Below, piece after piece: positions 9,200 to 18,769 of a stretch of DNA of 64,000 nucleotides. The DNA comes from JAHRVQ01 sp051278195 (GTDB taxonomy: Bacteria; Pseudomonadota; Gammaproteobacteria; Pseudomonadales; Azotimanducaceae), in NCBI GenBank assembly GCA_051278195.1, contig JBNMQM010000005.1, forward strand, positions 49,397 through 113,396. Reading direction: 5' to 3'. The position numbers were made by a program, and so were the translations under genes. Under the pieces are notes generated by a model. That model did not search any database, was not told the DNA's origin, and was given only the letters and a program-made list of their open reading frames with translations. Each line of letters opens with the position of its first letter. Position 1 is the stretch's first letter.

Positions 9200-9394
9200 A
9201 ACTCTAGGATACTAGAAAATCAGCTAACAGGCAGGTCAACATCGACCCAGATTCACCTGGGCTCCACAATCGTTGATGGCGTGACCGCGTAGCGCTTGGT
9301 CAATGACAGCCTAACTCAGCTACTTTTGCCTGCTGTAACCAAACAAAGGCAGTGAAATCATGCCGTTCCCAGACCGGGCTTTACTGCGAAAGCA

Positions 9395-10396
9395 TCACTC
9401 AACACCATAAACGCGCACTGCCGTGTCATGGAAAAGCTGACCGATGTCTTCCGAACTGCAGTTACGGCTAATTTTTTTGAATGCGTTATACAAGACGTGG
9501 TAGCTGCAAGACTCTTTGTCCACTGGAAAGTTGCTCTCGAACATACATCGATGGGCGCCAAATATGTCAATACAGTGGTCGTAGTAAGCACCGGTTGCTG
9601 CCACCAGTTCATCTGAGGTGGGTGGCAAGTCGCGCTTGTGCCAATCGAAACCATTAATCTTCATATTGATGCCCCCTAACTTGAAGTGGACATTGTCGAG
9701 TTTTGCGAGTGAATCGATGTTTTTTTGCCAATCGGCAAACACCTCATCCCGCTTATTACGGTAAGGCCCAACCCCGAGTGGACCGCCAAAGTGATCCAAC
9801 ACAATTGTGGTGTCGGGGAAAGCCAACGCGAGAGAAGCGACTTCGGATATTTGATCGTGAAAACACCAGACATCGAACGTTTGCCCCATATCAGCCAAAA
9901 CGGCAAAGCCACGTCTGAATGCCTCGGTTTCAGAGAGCTTTTCGGTCGGCCTGGTATGAGCATTCCTGATCTCTCTATCTTGATGCCAACTCGTGGCATG
10001 GCGGATACCGCTGAAACGATTCGGGCTTGCAGCGATGTGCGCTTCCAAAACTGGCCGCACATCGTCACCCAATGTTAGATCGGCGAACCCGACGATAGCA
10101 GCAGCAATTTGGGCATCACCATATCCCCCGCTGGCACTCATAGCAGCAATACCTTGAACAAACTCAGTTTCGCCGACCGGGGCCATCGAGGCACTTCCAT
10201 TGGCCCGGTACATCGACATGCATTCCATAAAGACCGTGCTCACGACATGATGACCGTCGCCCAAATCAGCCGCTATTTCTTCGATCAGATAGGGGTTATC
10301 GGGATGATCCCAGAGATGATGATGGGGGTCACAAATAGGCAGATCTGGGTCGATGATTTCTTCCCGAACTTGCGCCAACCACTGATTAGAATCCAT
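9395..10396 (-). CDS. Amidohydrolase-2 family metal-dependent hydrolase
   Basis: This 333-residue TIM-barrel protein shows the amidohydrolase-2 pattern: CDPHHHLWDHP near the N-terminus (metal HxH), a WCFHDQ strand, LDHFGGPLG and a C-terminal MFESNFPVD with the catalytic-type Asp. Related enzymes hydrolyse lactones or decarboxylate aromatic acids; the substrate here is unknown. The ATG at 10396 is preferred over an upstream TTG (10417) because AAGG lies nine bases before it and the conserved part starts soon after. Confidence 0.85.
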   Translation of the reverse strand: MDSNQWLAQVREEIIDPDLPICDPHHHLWDHPDNPYLIEEIAADLGDGHHVVSTVFMECMSMYRANGSASMAPVGETEFVQGIAAMSASGGYGDAQIAAAIVGFADLTLGDDVRPVLEAHIAASPNRFSGIRHATSWHQDREIRNAHTRPTEKLSETEAFRRGFAVLADMGQTFDVWCFHDQISEVASLALAFPDTTIVLDHFGGPLGVGPYRNKRDEVFADWQKNIDSLAKLDNVHFKLGGINMKINGFDWHKRDLPPTSDELVAATGAYYDHCIDIFGAHRCMFESNFPVDKESCSYHVLYNAFKKISRNCSSEDIGQLFHDTAVRVYGVE

Positions 10397-10525
10397 ACCC
10401 TGCGACCTTGTGTTCAAGCATCAGCGAACATGATAGCTTTACGGCTTCCTTTCGCACAACTTGGCGCACTTTTTATGCGCACTTTGGCTACCGAACTTTG
10501 GCTACCACATAATGACTGACAAAAT

Positions 10526-11332
10526 ATGACGCAATTCAAAGCTCTGGCTATAGATCTGGACGGCACCTTGCTGGTCGGCGAAGACCTATCGGTCGAGAAC
10601 CGGGATGCCGTAAGGCGGGCCCATGACGACGGCTACAGCATTATCATCGCCACCGCACGCTGGCGCCAAATGGCGATGCGGGTCGCTGCAGAAATTGGCC
10701 TTAACAGCCCGATCATCGCCTGTAGCGGCGCTCAGGTTTATCTACCTGCAAGCGGTGCTGACATTTTTGATCACCGTCTACCTGATGAGTTCACCAGTGA
10801 ACTTTACGCCCTGTGTAATGCTAACCGCTGTATCGCGACCATCACCGTCAATGAAGACGTACTACTCAAACTCGACGGAGAGCCAGACCCCGGCCTGCTA
10901 TCTGACGAGATGAGTTGGGTACCGCAGCTAGATGCCGCACGACATTCAAGACCCAGAATTGCGGCAATTCAGGGCTCCGCTTTGGTCAATGAGATAAAGA
11001 CCAATCTATTGCCGAAATGGGCAGAACATATCAATTTGTATGATTCTATTGGTCCGAGCGGCAAAATTGTCATTACCATCACGGCAAAGGCTGCTAACAA
11101 AGGACATGCGTTACGAGCCGCTTGCGAACATCTCGGCGTTAACCTGAAAGAAGTTGTCTCCTTTGGCGATGCTGAGAACGATATTGAAATGTTTAAAGTC
11201 ACAGGCGCTTCTGTCGCGATGGGACAAGCAGAACAGTTCATCAAGGACGCTGCTACCAACACAACTGCCAATAACACCGACCATGGCGTTGCAGTTGCTA
11301 TACACAAACTACTTGACGAGGGGCAGCTCTAA
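10526..11332 (+). CDS. Cof-type HAD-IIB phosphatase
   Basis: A 268-residue HAD-superfamily hydrolase. Motif I is AIDLDGTLL at the N-terminus. Motif II is around IIATARW. Motifs III and IV are represented by a conserved Lys (ANKGHALRA) and VSFGDAENDIEMF. The C2B cap between them marks the Cof/sugar-phosphatase group. The start is ATG immediately after AAAAT with no strong ribosome-binding site. It runs into the downstream alpha/beta hydrolase with a two-base gap, so the two are cotranscribed. Confidence 0.88.
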   Translation: MTQFKALAIDLDGTLLVGEDLSVENRDAVRRAHDDGYSIIIATARWRQMAMRVAAEIGLNSPIIACSGAQVYLPASGADIFDHRLPDEFTSELYALCNANRCIATITVNEDVLLKLDGEPDPGLLSDEMSWVPQLDAARHSRPRIAAIQGSALVNEIKTNLLPKWAEHINLYDSIGPSGKIVITITAKAANKGHALRAACEHLGVNLKEVVSFGDAENDIEMFKVTGASVAMGQAEQFIKDAATNTTANNTDHGVAVAIHKLLDEGQL

Positions 11333-11334
11333 AC

Positions 11335-12252
11335 GTGGAAACCTTTAAGCACAAAGTTAAAGACGGCACAGAACTGCATGCCTATCGTTGGACGCCGACC
11401 GGCGAGCCTCGAGCGACGATCTATCTAGCACACGGCATGGGAGAACATGCCGCACGCTATGAACGGACGGGTAAAAAGCTCGCAGAACAAGGCTACCTGG
11501 TCATCGCGAACGATCACCGTGGGCACGGCCGCACAGCAAAAATGTTAGGTGATTTTGGCACTGATGGATGGAACCGCACCATTGATGACATATTTCAAAT
11601 GATGCAGACCTACTCGACTCAGGGTAAACCGAGAATTCTAATTGGCCACAGCATGGGAGCGATGCTGAGTCAGCAGTTTGTCACGCGTTACGGATTCTCG
11701 CTCGACGCGCTCGTGTTGTCAGGTTCTCCAGGTTTTTCACCGACGTTGGTGAACTGGATTACACGAATGCTGTGTTGGATTGAGAATAAGCGGCTCGGCC
11801 CACTCAAAGAAAGCGCCCTGCTTAGCTCATTAATTTTTGGCAGCGCCAACAAACCTTTTGAGGCAGACAACCCTGCCGCCAGCGGATTCGAATGGCTGAG
11901 TCGTGATGCAGCTGAAGTCCAAAAATATATCGACGATGACCTGTGTGGTTTTGTTCCTTTCCCAGCTTCCCTTGGGGAAATTTTTGCAGGTGCCAGTACC
12001 AGTCAGGACAAGCACCAAATCCGAGACATCCCCCAGGATCTGCCCATCTACGTCTTTTCTGGAACTGCAGACCCCGTGCATGGTGAATTGAAAAACATCA
12101 ATCGGCTTCTGAACGCCTGGCGTGGTCGCGGTCTCACTACCACCACAAAATTCTATGCTGATGGTCGTCACGAGATGCTGAACGAAACCAATAGAGACGA
12201 GGTCATCAGTAATTTGATTGCATGGCTCGATAACCTTGATTTCGCGAGCTGA
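11335..12252 (+). CDS. Alpha/beta hydrolase, monoacylglycerol-lipase type
   Basis: The 305-residue protein belongs to the serine aminopeptidase S33/monoacylglycerol lipase group. It has AHGMGEHAARYE near residue 33 (oxyanion region), the nucleophile elbow GHSMGA, an Asp in FSGTADPVHG and the catalytic His in ADGRHEMLNE. It starts with GTG two bases after the HAD gene stop, with gagggg upstream. Probable role is hydrolysis of lysolipids or monoglycerides. The active-site set is complete. Confidence 0.88.
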   Translation: METFKHKVKDGTELHAYRWTPTGEPRATIYLAHGMGEHAARYERTGKKLAEQGYLVIANDHRGHGRTAKMLGDFGTDGWNRTIDDIFQMMQTYSTQGKPRILIGHSMGAMLSQQFVTRYGFSLDALVLSGSPGFSPTLVNWITRMLCWIENKRLGPLKESALLSSLIFGSANKPFEADNPAASGFEWLSRDAAEVQKYIDDDLCGFVPFPASLGEIFAGASTSQDKHQIRDIPQDLPIYVFSGTADPVHGELKNINRLLNAWRGRGLTTTTKFYADGRHEMLNETNRDEVISNLIAWLDNLDFAS

Positions 12253-12256
12253 TTTT

Positions 12257-12289
12257 TTTGACTAGCTCGTCAGGCGCGAGCTAGTCAAA
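12257..12289. terminator. Long perfect hairpin between convergent genes
   Basis: Perfect 13-bp arms (tttgactagctcg and cgagctagtcaaa) enclose a seven-base loop between two converging genes. A run of T precedes rather than follows the stem on the plus strand, so it is not a textbook intrinsic terminator, but its position fits transcription termination or mRNA 3'-end protection. Confidence 0.55.
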
Positions 12290-12297
12290 CCAACGAA

Positions 12298-13644
12298 TCA
12301 GGCTAGATTCAGTACAAACACGATAAAGATGGCCGGTGGCGCAACGAATCGAATCAGTACCTGCCACACCCGATAACCTTTATCAGACAGCGAAAACTCA
12401 CCACGACTGATGGATTCGCTGACAAACCAACCGGCAAATATCGCGATCAGCATCCCGCCAATAGGCAGGAATATTTGATTCGACACATAGTCTGTTAAGC
12501 CATTTAGGTCTTTACCCAGTATCTGGAAATCAGCCAGCAGGTTGTAACTTAAGACACTCAAAATACTTAAGGTCGCAATTGCACTCAGAATAAGCACGGC
12601 ACTCTTATGTCGCGTGTACCCCCACCGCTCTTCTGCCCAATGGGTTAAAGGTTCGATCAGACCCACCATCGATGTCACAGCGGCAACAGAAAGCAGTAGG
12701 AAGAACACAATACTGACAAGATGTCCGCCTGGCATGGTGGCGAATGCAACGGGCAGCGTTTGGAAGATCAAACCCGGTCCACCTTCTGGATCAAGCCCGT
12801 TCGCAAACACAGCAGGAAAAATAACAAGCCCCGCCAACAAGGCAACACCCGTATCTGCACAAATGATCAATAAACTAGATTTAGCAATTGATATATCAGA
12901 CGGCAAATAGGCGCCGAAAGTCATCATCCCGGCCATCGCAACCCCAATCGAAAAGAATGCTTGGCCGATGGCAGCAAGGATGACCGTGGCATTTATCTTG
13001 GCAAAATCAACCGTAAACAGATAATCAACGGCTTCAGCAAAGCCTCCTACCACAATGTTGTAGATCACTAACAAGATCATCAGCGTAAATAGTGTGGGCA
13101 TTAAAATCGTCACCGCCCGCTCGATGCCATTTTGTAACCCTGCGTAGATGATAGAACCTGTTAACCCAAGCGCTATCAGAGTCCAGAACATCATTGCGCC
13201 AGGTTCGGCCAGCAGCGTGGCGAAATCCGCATTCGCTGTGACGGCATCAACACCTGTGAAACCGGTTGTGACTGCCACTTCTAAATAGTTCAGTACCCAG
13301 CCTGCGACCACACTGTAGGTAATCATGATCAAGAACGCAGCAGCCAGGTTCATCATGCCGACCCAAGCCCAGCGGGGGCTCTGATGACTGAGACGAGCAA
13401 CTTTCTCCATTGAACCCGGTGGCGTCATTTTGCCATGCCGGCCCAGCATCAGCTCGGCCATCAAAATCGGTAAACCAATCATCACAACACAAAGGACATA
13501 AACGAGTACAAATGCCCCGCCGCCATTCTCCCCGGTCACATAGGGAAACCGCCAAATATTGCCAAGACCTACGGCAAAACCAATCGATGCCATCAAAAAT
13601 GCAAATCTTGAGGTCCAGGCGAGATTGGTTTCTGAATTTTGCAT
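12298..13644 (-). CDS. NSS-family sodium-dependent transporter
   Basis: A 448-residue member of the neurotransmitter:sodium symporter family with about eleven to twelve membrane spans. TM1 holds the signature ASIGFAVGLGNIWRFPYV (18 residues) with the unwound Na+ site, and GGGAF follows. Substrates of bacterial members are amino acids and relatives. The ATG at 13644 is chosen over one at 13665 because GGAG lies five bases before it. It is divergent from the FAD oxidoreductase gene, with only about 75 bp between the starts, so shared regulation is likely. Confidence 0.92.
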   Translation of the reverse strand: MQNSETNLAWTSRFAFLMASIGFAVGLGNIWRFPYVTGENGGGAFVLVYVLCVVMIGLPILMAELMLGRHGKMTPPGSMEKVARLSHQSPRWAWVGMMNLAAAFLIMITYSVVAGWVLNYLEVAVTTGFTGVDAVTANADFATLLAEPGAMMFWTLIALGLTGSIIYAGLQNGIERAVTILMPTLFTLMILLVIYNIVVGGFAEAVDYLFTVDFAKINATVILAAIGQAFFSIGVAMAGMMTFGAYLPSDISIAKSSLLIICADTGVALLAGLVIFPAVFANGLDPEGGPGLIFQTLPVAFATMPGGHLVSIVFFLLLSVAAVTSMVGLIEPLTHWAEERWGYTRHKSAVLILSAIATLSILSVLSYNLLADFQILGKDLNGLTDYVSNQIFLPIGGMLIAIFAGWFVSESISRGEFSLSDKGYRVWQVLIRFVAPPAIFIVFVLNLA

Positions 13645-13718
13645 AAATCTCCAAGTTGCTTGCATCGCCCAAGTGGGCGGTTAGAGTTATCCTAACGATC
13701 TTGTTAACAGGACACAAA

Positions 13719-15002
13719 GTGGGCACAGACAATATGACAGTTCGAGCCTCTCAAGTGGTCATCATTGGTGCTGGAGTTGTCGGCTGCTCCATCGCCTTAG
13801 CAATGGCTAAACGAGGTTTTCAAACCCTAAACATCGATAAATTACCGGCTGCTGGTTACGGCTCCACCAGTCACTCATCCGCCATTGTTAGACCTATCTA
13901 CTCCCACACGACCTCTGCTGCGCTGGCTCACGAATCCCGCTCTTTTTGGCAGGACTGGGAGAATTTTATTGGCCCAAAGGCACCTAACGGCTACGCCCGT
14001 TACCATGAGTGTGGTGGTGTGGTATTGGTCCGTGAGGGTGACGAGCAGCAATACGAGGCAAATCTTACTGCCATGACCGCTGTCGGCGTCGACTATCAAT
14101 TGCTCGACCAGCAACAGCTCGCCTCACTCTACCCGGGTATTTGCCTAGATAGTTTCGGGCCACCTAAAACGCTGCAAGACGAGCAGTTTGGTGAGTCGAC
14201 AACCGGGCGGATTAGCTCAGCCATTCTGGTTGACGCCGCGGGTTATGTTTCGGACCCACAATTGGCCACGCAAAATCTCGCATTCGCTGCAAATCGCCTC
14301 GGCAGCGCGTTTCAATATGGCTGCGAAGTCGTCGCGATCAATAACAAGCAACTCACGCTAGATTCTGGTGAGACCATCAACTTCGATATTTTAGTTAATG
14401 CAGCAGGCCCTCATTCGGGACGGATCAACAACCTAATGGGTGTTCAACTGCCAATCCAGACCAGACCGCTCCGACATGAAGTCGCCTATGTCAGCGCTGA
14501 CAACCAACATTTCAAAAATGGTGCGAAATTTCTTGTCGATCTAGATTGCGGCGTCTATCAGCGACCTGATGGTGCGGATTTGGTCGTCGGTTCAGCAGAT
14601 CCGGCGTGTGATGACGAAGATCTGGTAGACCCTGACGACTACTTCGATAGCTTTACTGAGCAATGGACCACGCAAGCCATGCGTGCCGCTCAACGTTTCC
14701 CTGATCTTGCTATTCCAAACACTGCGCGCGGCACGGTAGGTCTCTACGATGTATCAGAAGATTGGATCCCAATTTACGACAAGACCGAAATAGACGGGTA
14801 CTTCGTCGCGATTGGCACTAGCGGAAATCAGTTCAAAAATGCACCCTTAATCGGTGAGGTCATGGCGCAAATCATTGAGCGAGGCGAACAACACGATAAG
14901 CGCCCTGCGTCACTTTCTTTGCAACATACTCAGCGTGAAATAGATCTCAGCTTCTTTTCTCGCCTTCGTAAGGTGCAGAACCTTTCTGGTGTACTGGCAT
15001 AA
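13719..15002 (+). CDS. DAO-type FAD-dependent amine oxidoreductase
   Basis: The product (about 427 residues) begins with the FAD-binding Rossmann motif VVIIGAGVVGCSIALA and carries YGSTSHSSAIVRPIYS, a segment characteristic of sarcosine/dimethylglycine oxidase relatives, plus a C-terminal GTSGNQFKNAP loop. It should oxidatively demethylate or deaminate a secondary or tertiary amine. GTG at 13719 is six bases after AGGA; an ATG at 13734 is the alternative. The divergent NSS transporter and convergent purU suggest uptake and oxidation of an N-methylated amine with one-carbon recovery. Confidence 0.85.
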   Translation: MGTDNMTVRASQVVIIGAGVVGCSIALAMAKRGFQTLNIDKLPAAGYGSTSHSSAIVRPIYSHTTSAALAHESRSFWQDWENFIGPKAPNGYARYHECGGVVLVREGDEQQYEANLTAMTAVGVDYQLLDQQQLASLYPGICLDSFGPPKTLQDEQFGESTTGRISSAILVDAAGYVSDPQLATQNLAFAANRLGSAFQYGCEVVAINNKQLTLDSGETINFDILVNAAGPHSGRINNLMGVQLPIQTRPLRHEVAYVSADNQHFKNGAKFLVDLDCGVYQRPDGADLVVGSADPACDDEDLVDPDDYFDSFTEQWTTQAMRAAQRFPDLAIPNTARGTVGLYDVSEDWIPIYDKTEIDGYFVAIGTSGNQFKNAPLIGEVMAQIIERGEQHDKRPASLSLQHTQREIDLSFFSRLRKVQNLSGVLA

Positions 15003-15012
15003 GCAAGCTTTA

Positions 15013-15855
15013 CTATAATGTAACGGTTCGAACACCATTCACAATCACACGCTCTTCCGTATGCAACTTAACGGCTGTCGCCAAAGCCGTTGCTTCTAGG
15101 TCATGTCCAATGTGAACCATCTGGGGGACAGTGACCCGATGATCTATTGAGCGAACCTCCTGAACGATAATAGGACCCTCATCAAGGTCTGGCGTCACAT
15201 AGTGCGCCGTAGCACCAATGACCTTAACGCCTCGCGCATGGGCCTGATGATAAGGTCGAGCACCTTTAAAACCGGGCAAGAACGAGTGGTGGATATTGAT
15301 GACCTTAGCCGGAAAATCAAGACAGAAATCAGTACTTAATATTTGCATGTACCGCGCTAAAACCAACAGGTCCACCCCCTCCATCAAATCCCGTATTCGC
15401 TGCTCCTGTTCAGACTTAGTGTGTGCCGACACAGGCAAATAATGAAACGGCAGCTCATAAAATCGAGTCATCGCTTCACAAACTTTGTGGTTTGAAATCA
15501 CCCCAACAATATTGATTGGGAGCGCACCCGAGTGCCATTTAGTCAACAGCGCATTCAAACAATGATCATATTGCGAAACCGCAATGACGACCTTCTGTTT
15601 ACGCTCAAGCGGCCGAAGGACATAGTCCATGTCCATCGCAGCAGCAAGACGCGCCATCTCATCCGAAAATTTGTTGAAACCCCCGCTCATCTCTCTGTCA
15701 TCAAATACAGTCCGAGATGAAAAAAGGCGACTTTCTGAATCACTGTATTGGGAGATGTCTGTAATAAAGGCGTTTGCCTGACTTAATATGCTCGCGACAG
15801 CACTGACTACGCCTACACGATCAGGGCAATGAAGGGTCAAAACATAATCGGTCAT
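15013..15855 (-). CDS. purU: Formyltetrahydrofolate deformylase PurU
   Basis: A 280-residue enzyme with an N-terminal ACT domain (LTLHCPDRVGVVSAVAS) and a C-terminal formyltransferase-fold domain containing NIHHSFLPGFKGARPYHQA and the ATAHYVTPDLDEGPII segment. PurU hydrolyses 10-formyl-THF to formate and THF, resetting the one-carbon pool. Size is standard. AGGAAG lies a suitable distance before the ATG. It ends ten bases from the stop of the amine oxidoreductase gene on the other strand. Confidence 0.95.
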   Translation of the reverse strand: MTDYVLTLHCPDRVGVVSAVASILSQANAFITDISQYSDSESRLFSSRTVFDDREMSGGFNKFSDEMARLAAAMDMDYVLRPLERKQKVVIAVSQYDHCLNALLTKWHSGALPINIVGVISNHKVCEAMTRFYELPFHYLPVSAHTKSEQEQRIRDLMEGVDLLVLARYMQILSTDFCLDFPAKVINIHHSFLPGFKGARPYHQAHARGVKVIGATAHYVTPDLDEGPIIVQEVRSIDHRVTVPQMVHIGHDLEATALATAVKLHTEERVIVNGVRTVTL

Positions 15856-15904
15856 GACTCAAATCTTCCTTGATGTTCATTAACACTCATAGTCTAGACG
15901 CTAC

Positions 15905-15933
15905 AAAAAAAAGGCCCCAATTGGGGCCTTTTT
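15905..15933 (-). terminator. Rho-independent terminator after molybdoenzyme operon
   Basis: An A8 tract, an eight-base GC-rich arm (ggccccaa), its exact complement and a T5 tract form a perfect palindrome. It lies 16 bases past the stop codon of the large molybdoenzyme subunit and could work in both directions. Confidence 0.9.
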
Positions 15934-15948
15934 CAATCTACAACAACG

Positions 15949-18177
15949 CTAGCCAGAAACGTTGTTTTGTTCAACAAAGTCGACGTTTAAGTCGTATTTG
16001 CTCACGGGCAACTCTCTGATGCGCGTTCCTGTCGCTGCATAAATTGCATTCGTCAGTGCAGGTGCGATACCGGGTGTACCAGGCTCCCCTGCGCCGCCCC
16101 ACGCTTCCATACTATTAATAATATGCGTTTCAATCACAGGAGCAGAATCCATTCTGACCATTGGATAAGAGTCGAAATTGCCCTGCTCAACTCTACCATC
16201 CTGAATAGAAATCTCACCGTACATAGCTGCAGTGAGGCCGTAGATGACACCCGATTCCATCTGGGCGGTAAGCCCATCTGGCGATACGGCAAAGCCTGGA
16301 TCGACAACTACAGTCACCTTATCAACTTTTACTTGGCCTTCACGAACGGTAACTTCAACCACTTCCGCCACCAAAGAGCCAAAAGACTCTTGAAAGGCAA
16401 TACCGCGCCCTTGGCCTTCACCTAGTGGCGCTGCCCAGTTGCCTTTCTCAGCGGCAAGGGCAAGCACCTTTCTGTGTCGCGGCTGACCCTTCAGCTTTTG
16501 CATTCGAAACTCAAACGGGTCCTGCCCAGCTTCCACTGCCAATTCGTCCATAAACGATTCAGTAAAGAAGCCGTGTTGAGAATGATCAACACTCCGCCAT
16601 GGACCAAACGGCACATGGGTTTTACTCTCCACCGAGCCGATCGCTTGATTCGCAATACCATAAGGAATGAGTGGCGCTTCAACCGGTTCATGCTTCTCAA
16701 CGTATTGATTCTCCCAAGCAGTCGGCTGTCCACTGGCATCCAGAGCTGCACGAAATCTGGAGACAACGGCTGGGCGATAGGTATCGTGCTGAATATCTTC
16801 TTCCCGTGACCAGATCAGCTTAACGGGTTGCTTCACGCTCTGGGAAATCCTTGCGGCCTGGATTGCGGCATCAGGCGTGGCTCGACGGCCGAAGCCACCG
16901 CCCATGGTGTGGTTATTGACCGTCACATTGTCGCTGTCCATTTCGAGCGCAGCGGCGATTTCGTGCTTAAACCCAAGGGGGTTCTGAGTACCGGTCCAAA
17001 TTTCGCAGGCACCGTCTTTGACCGAGGCAAGCGCGTTCATGGGTTCCATACAAGCGTGGGCAAGATATGGGACTCGATATTCTCGTTCTACAATGCGATT
17101 CGCACCTTCAAATGCAGCGCCAGCGTCACCTATTTCCAGATCAGAGGTGACATTACCTTCAGCAACAGCTTTGGTAATATCGGCTTGAAATTGTGCAAAT
17201 ATTTTATCGGAATCAACAGCTGATGCAGTGACCTGCTGCCATTCGACATTTACCTTAGCCAGTGCTTTTTTGGCCGTCCAGTAACTGTCTGCAACCACAG
17301 CGACGGCATCATCTAAATTGACAACGTCTATCACGCCCGCCATCGCGGTGGCTTCATCACTATCAATCGACTTAACGCCAGCTCCAAAAATTGGCGCTGC
17401 CATCACTGTGGCATACACCATGCCTTCTACTTCCGCATCAATGCCGAACACGGCTGTGCCGTCTACTTTGGCTGGAATATCCAGTCGAGGCTTATTTTGA
17501 CCCATGATCTTGAATTGGTCGGCAGACTTGAGCTCTGGGGTGTAAGGCGGTTGGAGCTGGCCAGCGGCCGCAACAAAGTCTGAATAAGGCGCCGATTGGT
17601 TAACATCGGAAATCATACCTTCACTCGTCGTCAGACTCGATATAGGTACAGACCATTTTGCAGAGGCTGCTTCTAACAACATTTGCCGGGCAGCAGCACC
17701 CGCTACACGCATTCCGTAAACGCCAGTCGCCCGAACACTAAGGCTGCCGCCGGTAATCTGAAGATGCACCGCATTTGCGACGGTTTGGAATAAACCATCA
17801 ACGGAACCAACAAGAATGTCGGGTACTTGGGTTTCACCTAAGACAAAGCCCTTGCCAAGCGCGTAGTTAGCGTAGGCATCTTCGGCGGGCGCTTCGATAA
17901 AACTGACGTCTTCCCATTTGGCATCGAGTTCATCTGCCAACATTTGGGCGAGCGCTGTTTGAGCACCCTGACCCATTTCAGAATGAGGGATAATGGCAGT
18001 GACATGATTGCTCTCATCAATCTTAACCCAGGCATTGATCAGGGCTTCGCCATCACCCACGACATATTTAGCGAGCTTGCTATTTTGATTGCCGGGTCGA
18101 ATGCCTACACCAACAACGAGCGCCGCACCGCCTACAACACCAGCGGTAATAAATCCGCGTCTGGTCCACTTACCCAT
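15949..18177 (-). CDS. Isoquinoline 1-oxidoreductase-like molybdopterin subunit
   Basis: This 742-residue protein is a xanthine-dehydrogenase-family molybdopterin-binding subunit of the membrane or periplasmic IorB type. The twin-arginine signal KWTRRGFITAG follows the start at once. The cofactor motif GGGFGRR and the C-terminal GGAGEPGTPGIAPALTNAIY region with the catalytic Glu are present. The ATG at 18177 has GGAGGTC before it, so upstream in-frame Met codons are rejected. It overlaps its partner by eight bases. Substrate is likely an N-heterocycle or aldehyde. Confidence 0.9.
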   Translation of the reverse strand: MGKWTRRGFITAGVVGGAALVVGVGIRPGNQNSKLAKYVVGDGEALINAWVKIDESNHVTAIIPHSEMGQGAQTALAQMLADELDAKWEDVSFIEAPAEDAYANYALGKGFVLGETQVPDILVGSVDGLFQTVANAVHLQITGGSLSVRATGVYGMRVAGAAARQMLLEAASAKWSVPISSLTTSEGMISDVNQSAPYSDFVAAAGQLQPPYTPELKSADQFKIMGQNKPRLDIPAKVDGTAVFGIDAEVEGMVYATVMAAPIFGAGVKSIDSDEATAMAGVIDVVNLDDAVAVVADSYWTAKKALAKVNVEWQQVTASAVDSDKIFAQFQADITKAVAEGNVTSDLEIGDAGAAFEGANRIVEREYRVPYLAHACMEPMNALASVKDGACEIWTGTQNPLGFKHEIAAALEMDSDNVTVNNHTMGGGFGRRATPDAAIQAARISQSVKQPVKLIWSREEDIQHDTYRPAVVSRFRAALDASGQPTAWENQYVEKHEPVEAPLIPYGIANQAIGSVESKTHVPFGPWRSVDHSQHGFFTESFMDELAVEAGQDPFEFRMQKLKGQPRHRKVLALAAEKGNWAAPLGEGQGRGIAFQESFGSLVAEVVEVTVREGQVKVDKVTVVVDPGFAVSPDGLTAQMESGVIYGLTAAMYGEISIQDGRVEQGNFDSYPMVRMDSAPVIETHIINSMEAWGGAGEPGTPGIAPALTNAIYAATGTRIRELPVSKYDLNVDFVEQNNVSG

Positions 18178-18676
18178 GATTGACCTCCGGTGATGTCTGA
18201 TTGGCTTTCGGGTCATAGATGGCCACGTCACCGGTTGCTGCACGTTTGATAGCGCTACGAATTCGCGAATACATACCGCAGCGACAGACATTGCCTGACA
18301 TGGCCTGGTTGATATCATCGTCAGTTGGGTTGGGATTAGATTCTAGTAAGGCTACCGCAGACATGATCTGCCCAGACTGACAATAACCACACTGAGGGAC
18401 CTGCTCGGCGATCCAAGCTTTTTGAACAGTGTGCAGACCTTGCTCAGAGCCGATGCCTTCTATCGTGGTAATTTCTGCTCCGGCGACGGCTGCTACTGGC
18501 AGCACGCAAGTCCGAGTCGGCGAGCCGTTAACATGCATGGTGCAAGCACCACACTGAGCAATACCGCAGCCGAACTTCGTACCCGTTAAACCGAGTTTTT
18601 CACGCACAACCCATAGCAGTGGTGTATCCGGTGCAACATCAACTTCATGCACTTGACCATTGACTGTAATTTTCAT
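18170..18676 (-). CDS. [2Fe-2S] subunit of isoquinoline-oxidoreductase-like enzyme
   Basis: A 168-residue protein with both iron-sulfur domains of the molybdenum hydroxylase small subunit. The plant-type cluster is in CGIAQCGACTMHV, and the helical CO-dehydrogenase-like domain has QCGYCQSGQ and NVCRCGMYSRIR. It forms a heterodimer with the downstream molybdopterin subunit and passes electrons from the Mo site. The operon promoter should lie in 18677-18769, and gaggggaa is a strong ribosome-binding site. Confidence 0.93.
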   Translation of the reverse strand: MKITVNGQVHEVDVAPDTPLLWVVREKLGLTGTKFGCGIAQCGACTMHVNGSPTRTCVLPVAAVAGAEITTIEGIGSEQGLHTVQKAWIAEQVPQCGYCQSGQIMSAVALLESNPNPTDDDINQAMSGNVCRCGMYSRIRSAIKRAATGDVAIYDPKANQTSPEVNHG

Positions 18677-18769
18677 CGTTCCCCTCTATCTAAATCCAAT
18701 TCAATAACCGCGGCAGCTTAGCATAAGACCGATTCCTTCTTTTAGCGCTTTTACCTTCGAGCTTTTGTC

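Noticed and set aside
9200..9394. Reading frames in the gap between the Rieske and amidohydrolase genes
   Set aside because: The frames are shadows of the amidohydrolase 3' end; the gap probably only holds the lut operon promoter, which I could not pinpoint.
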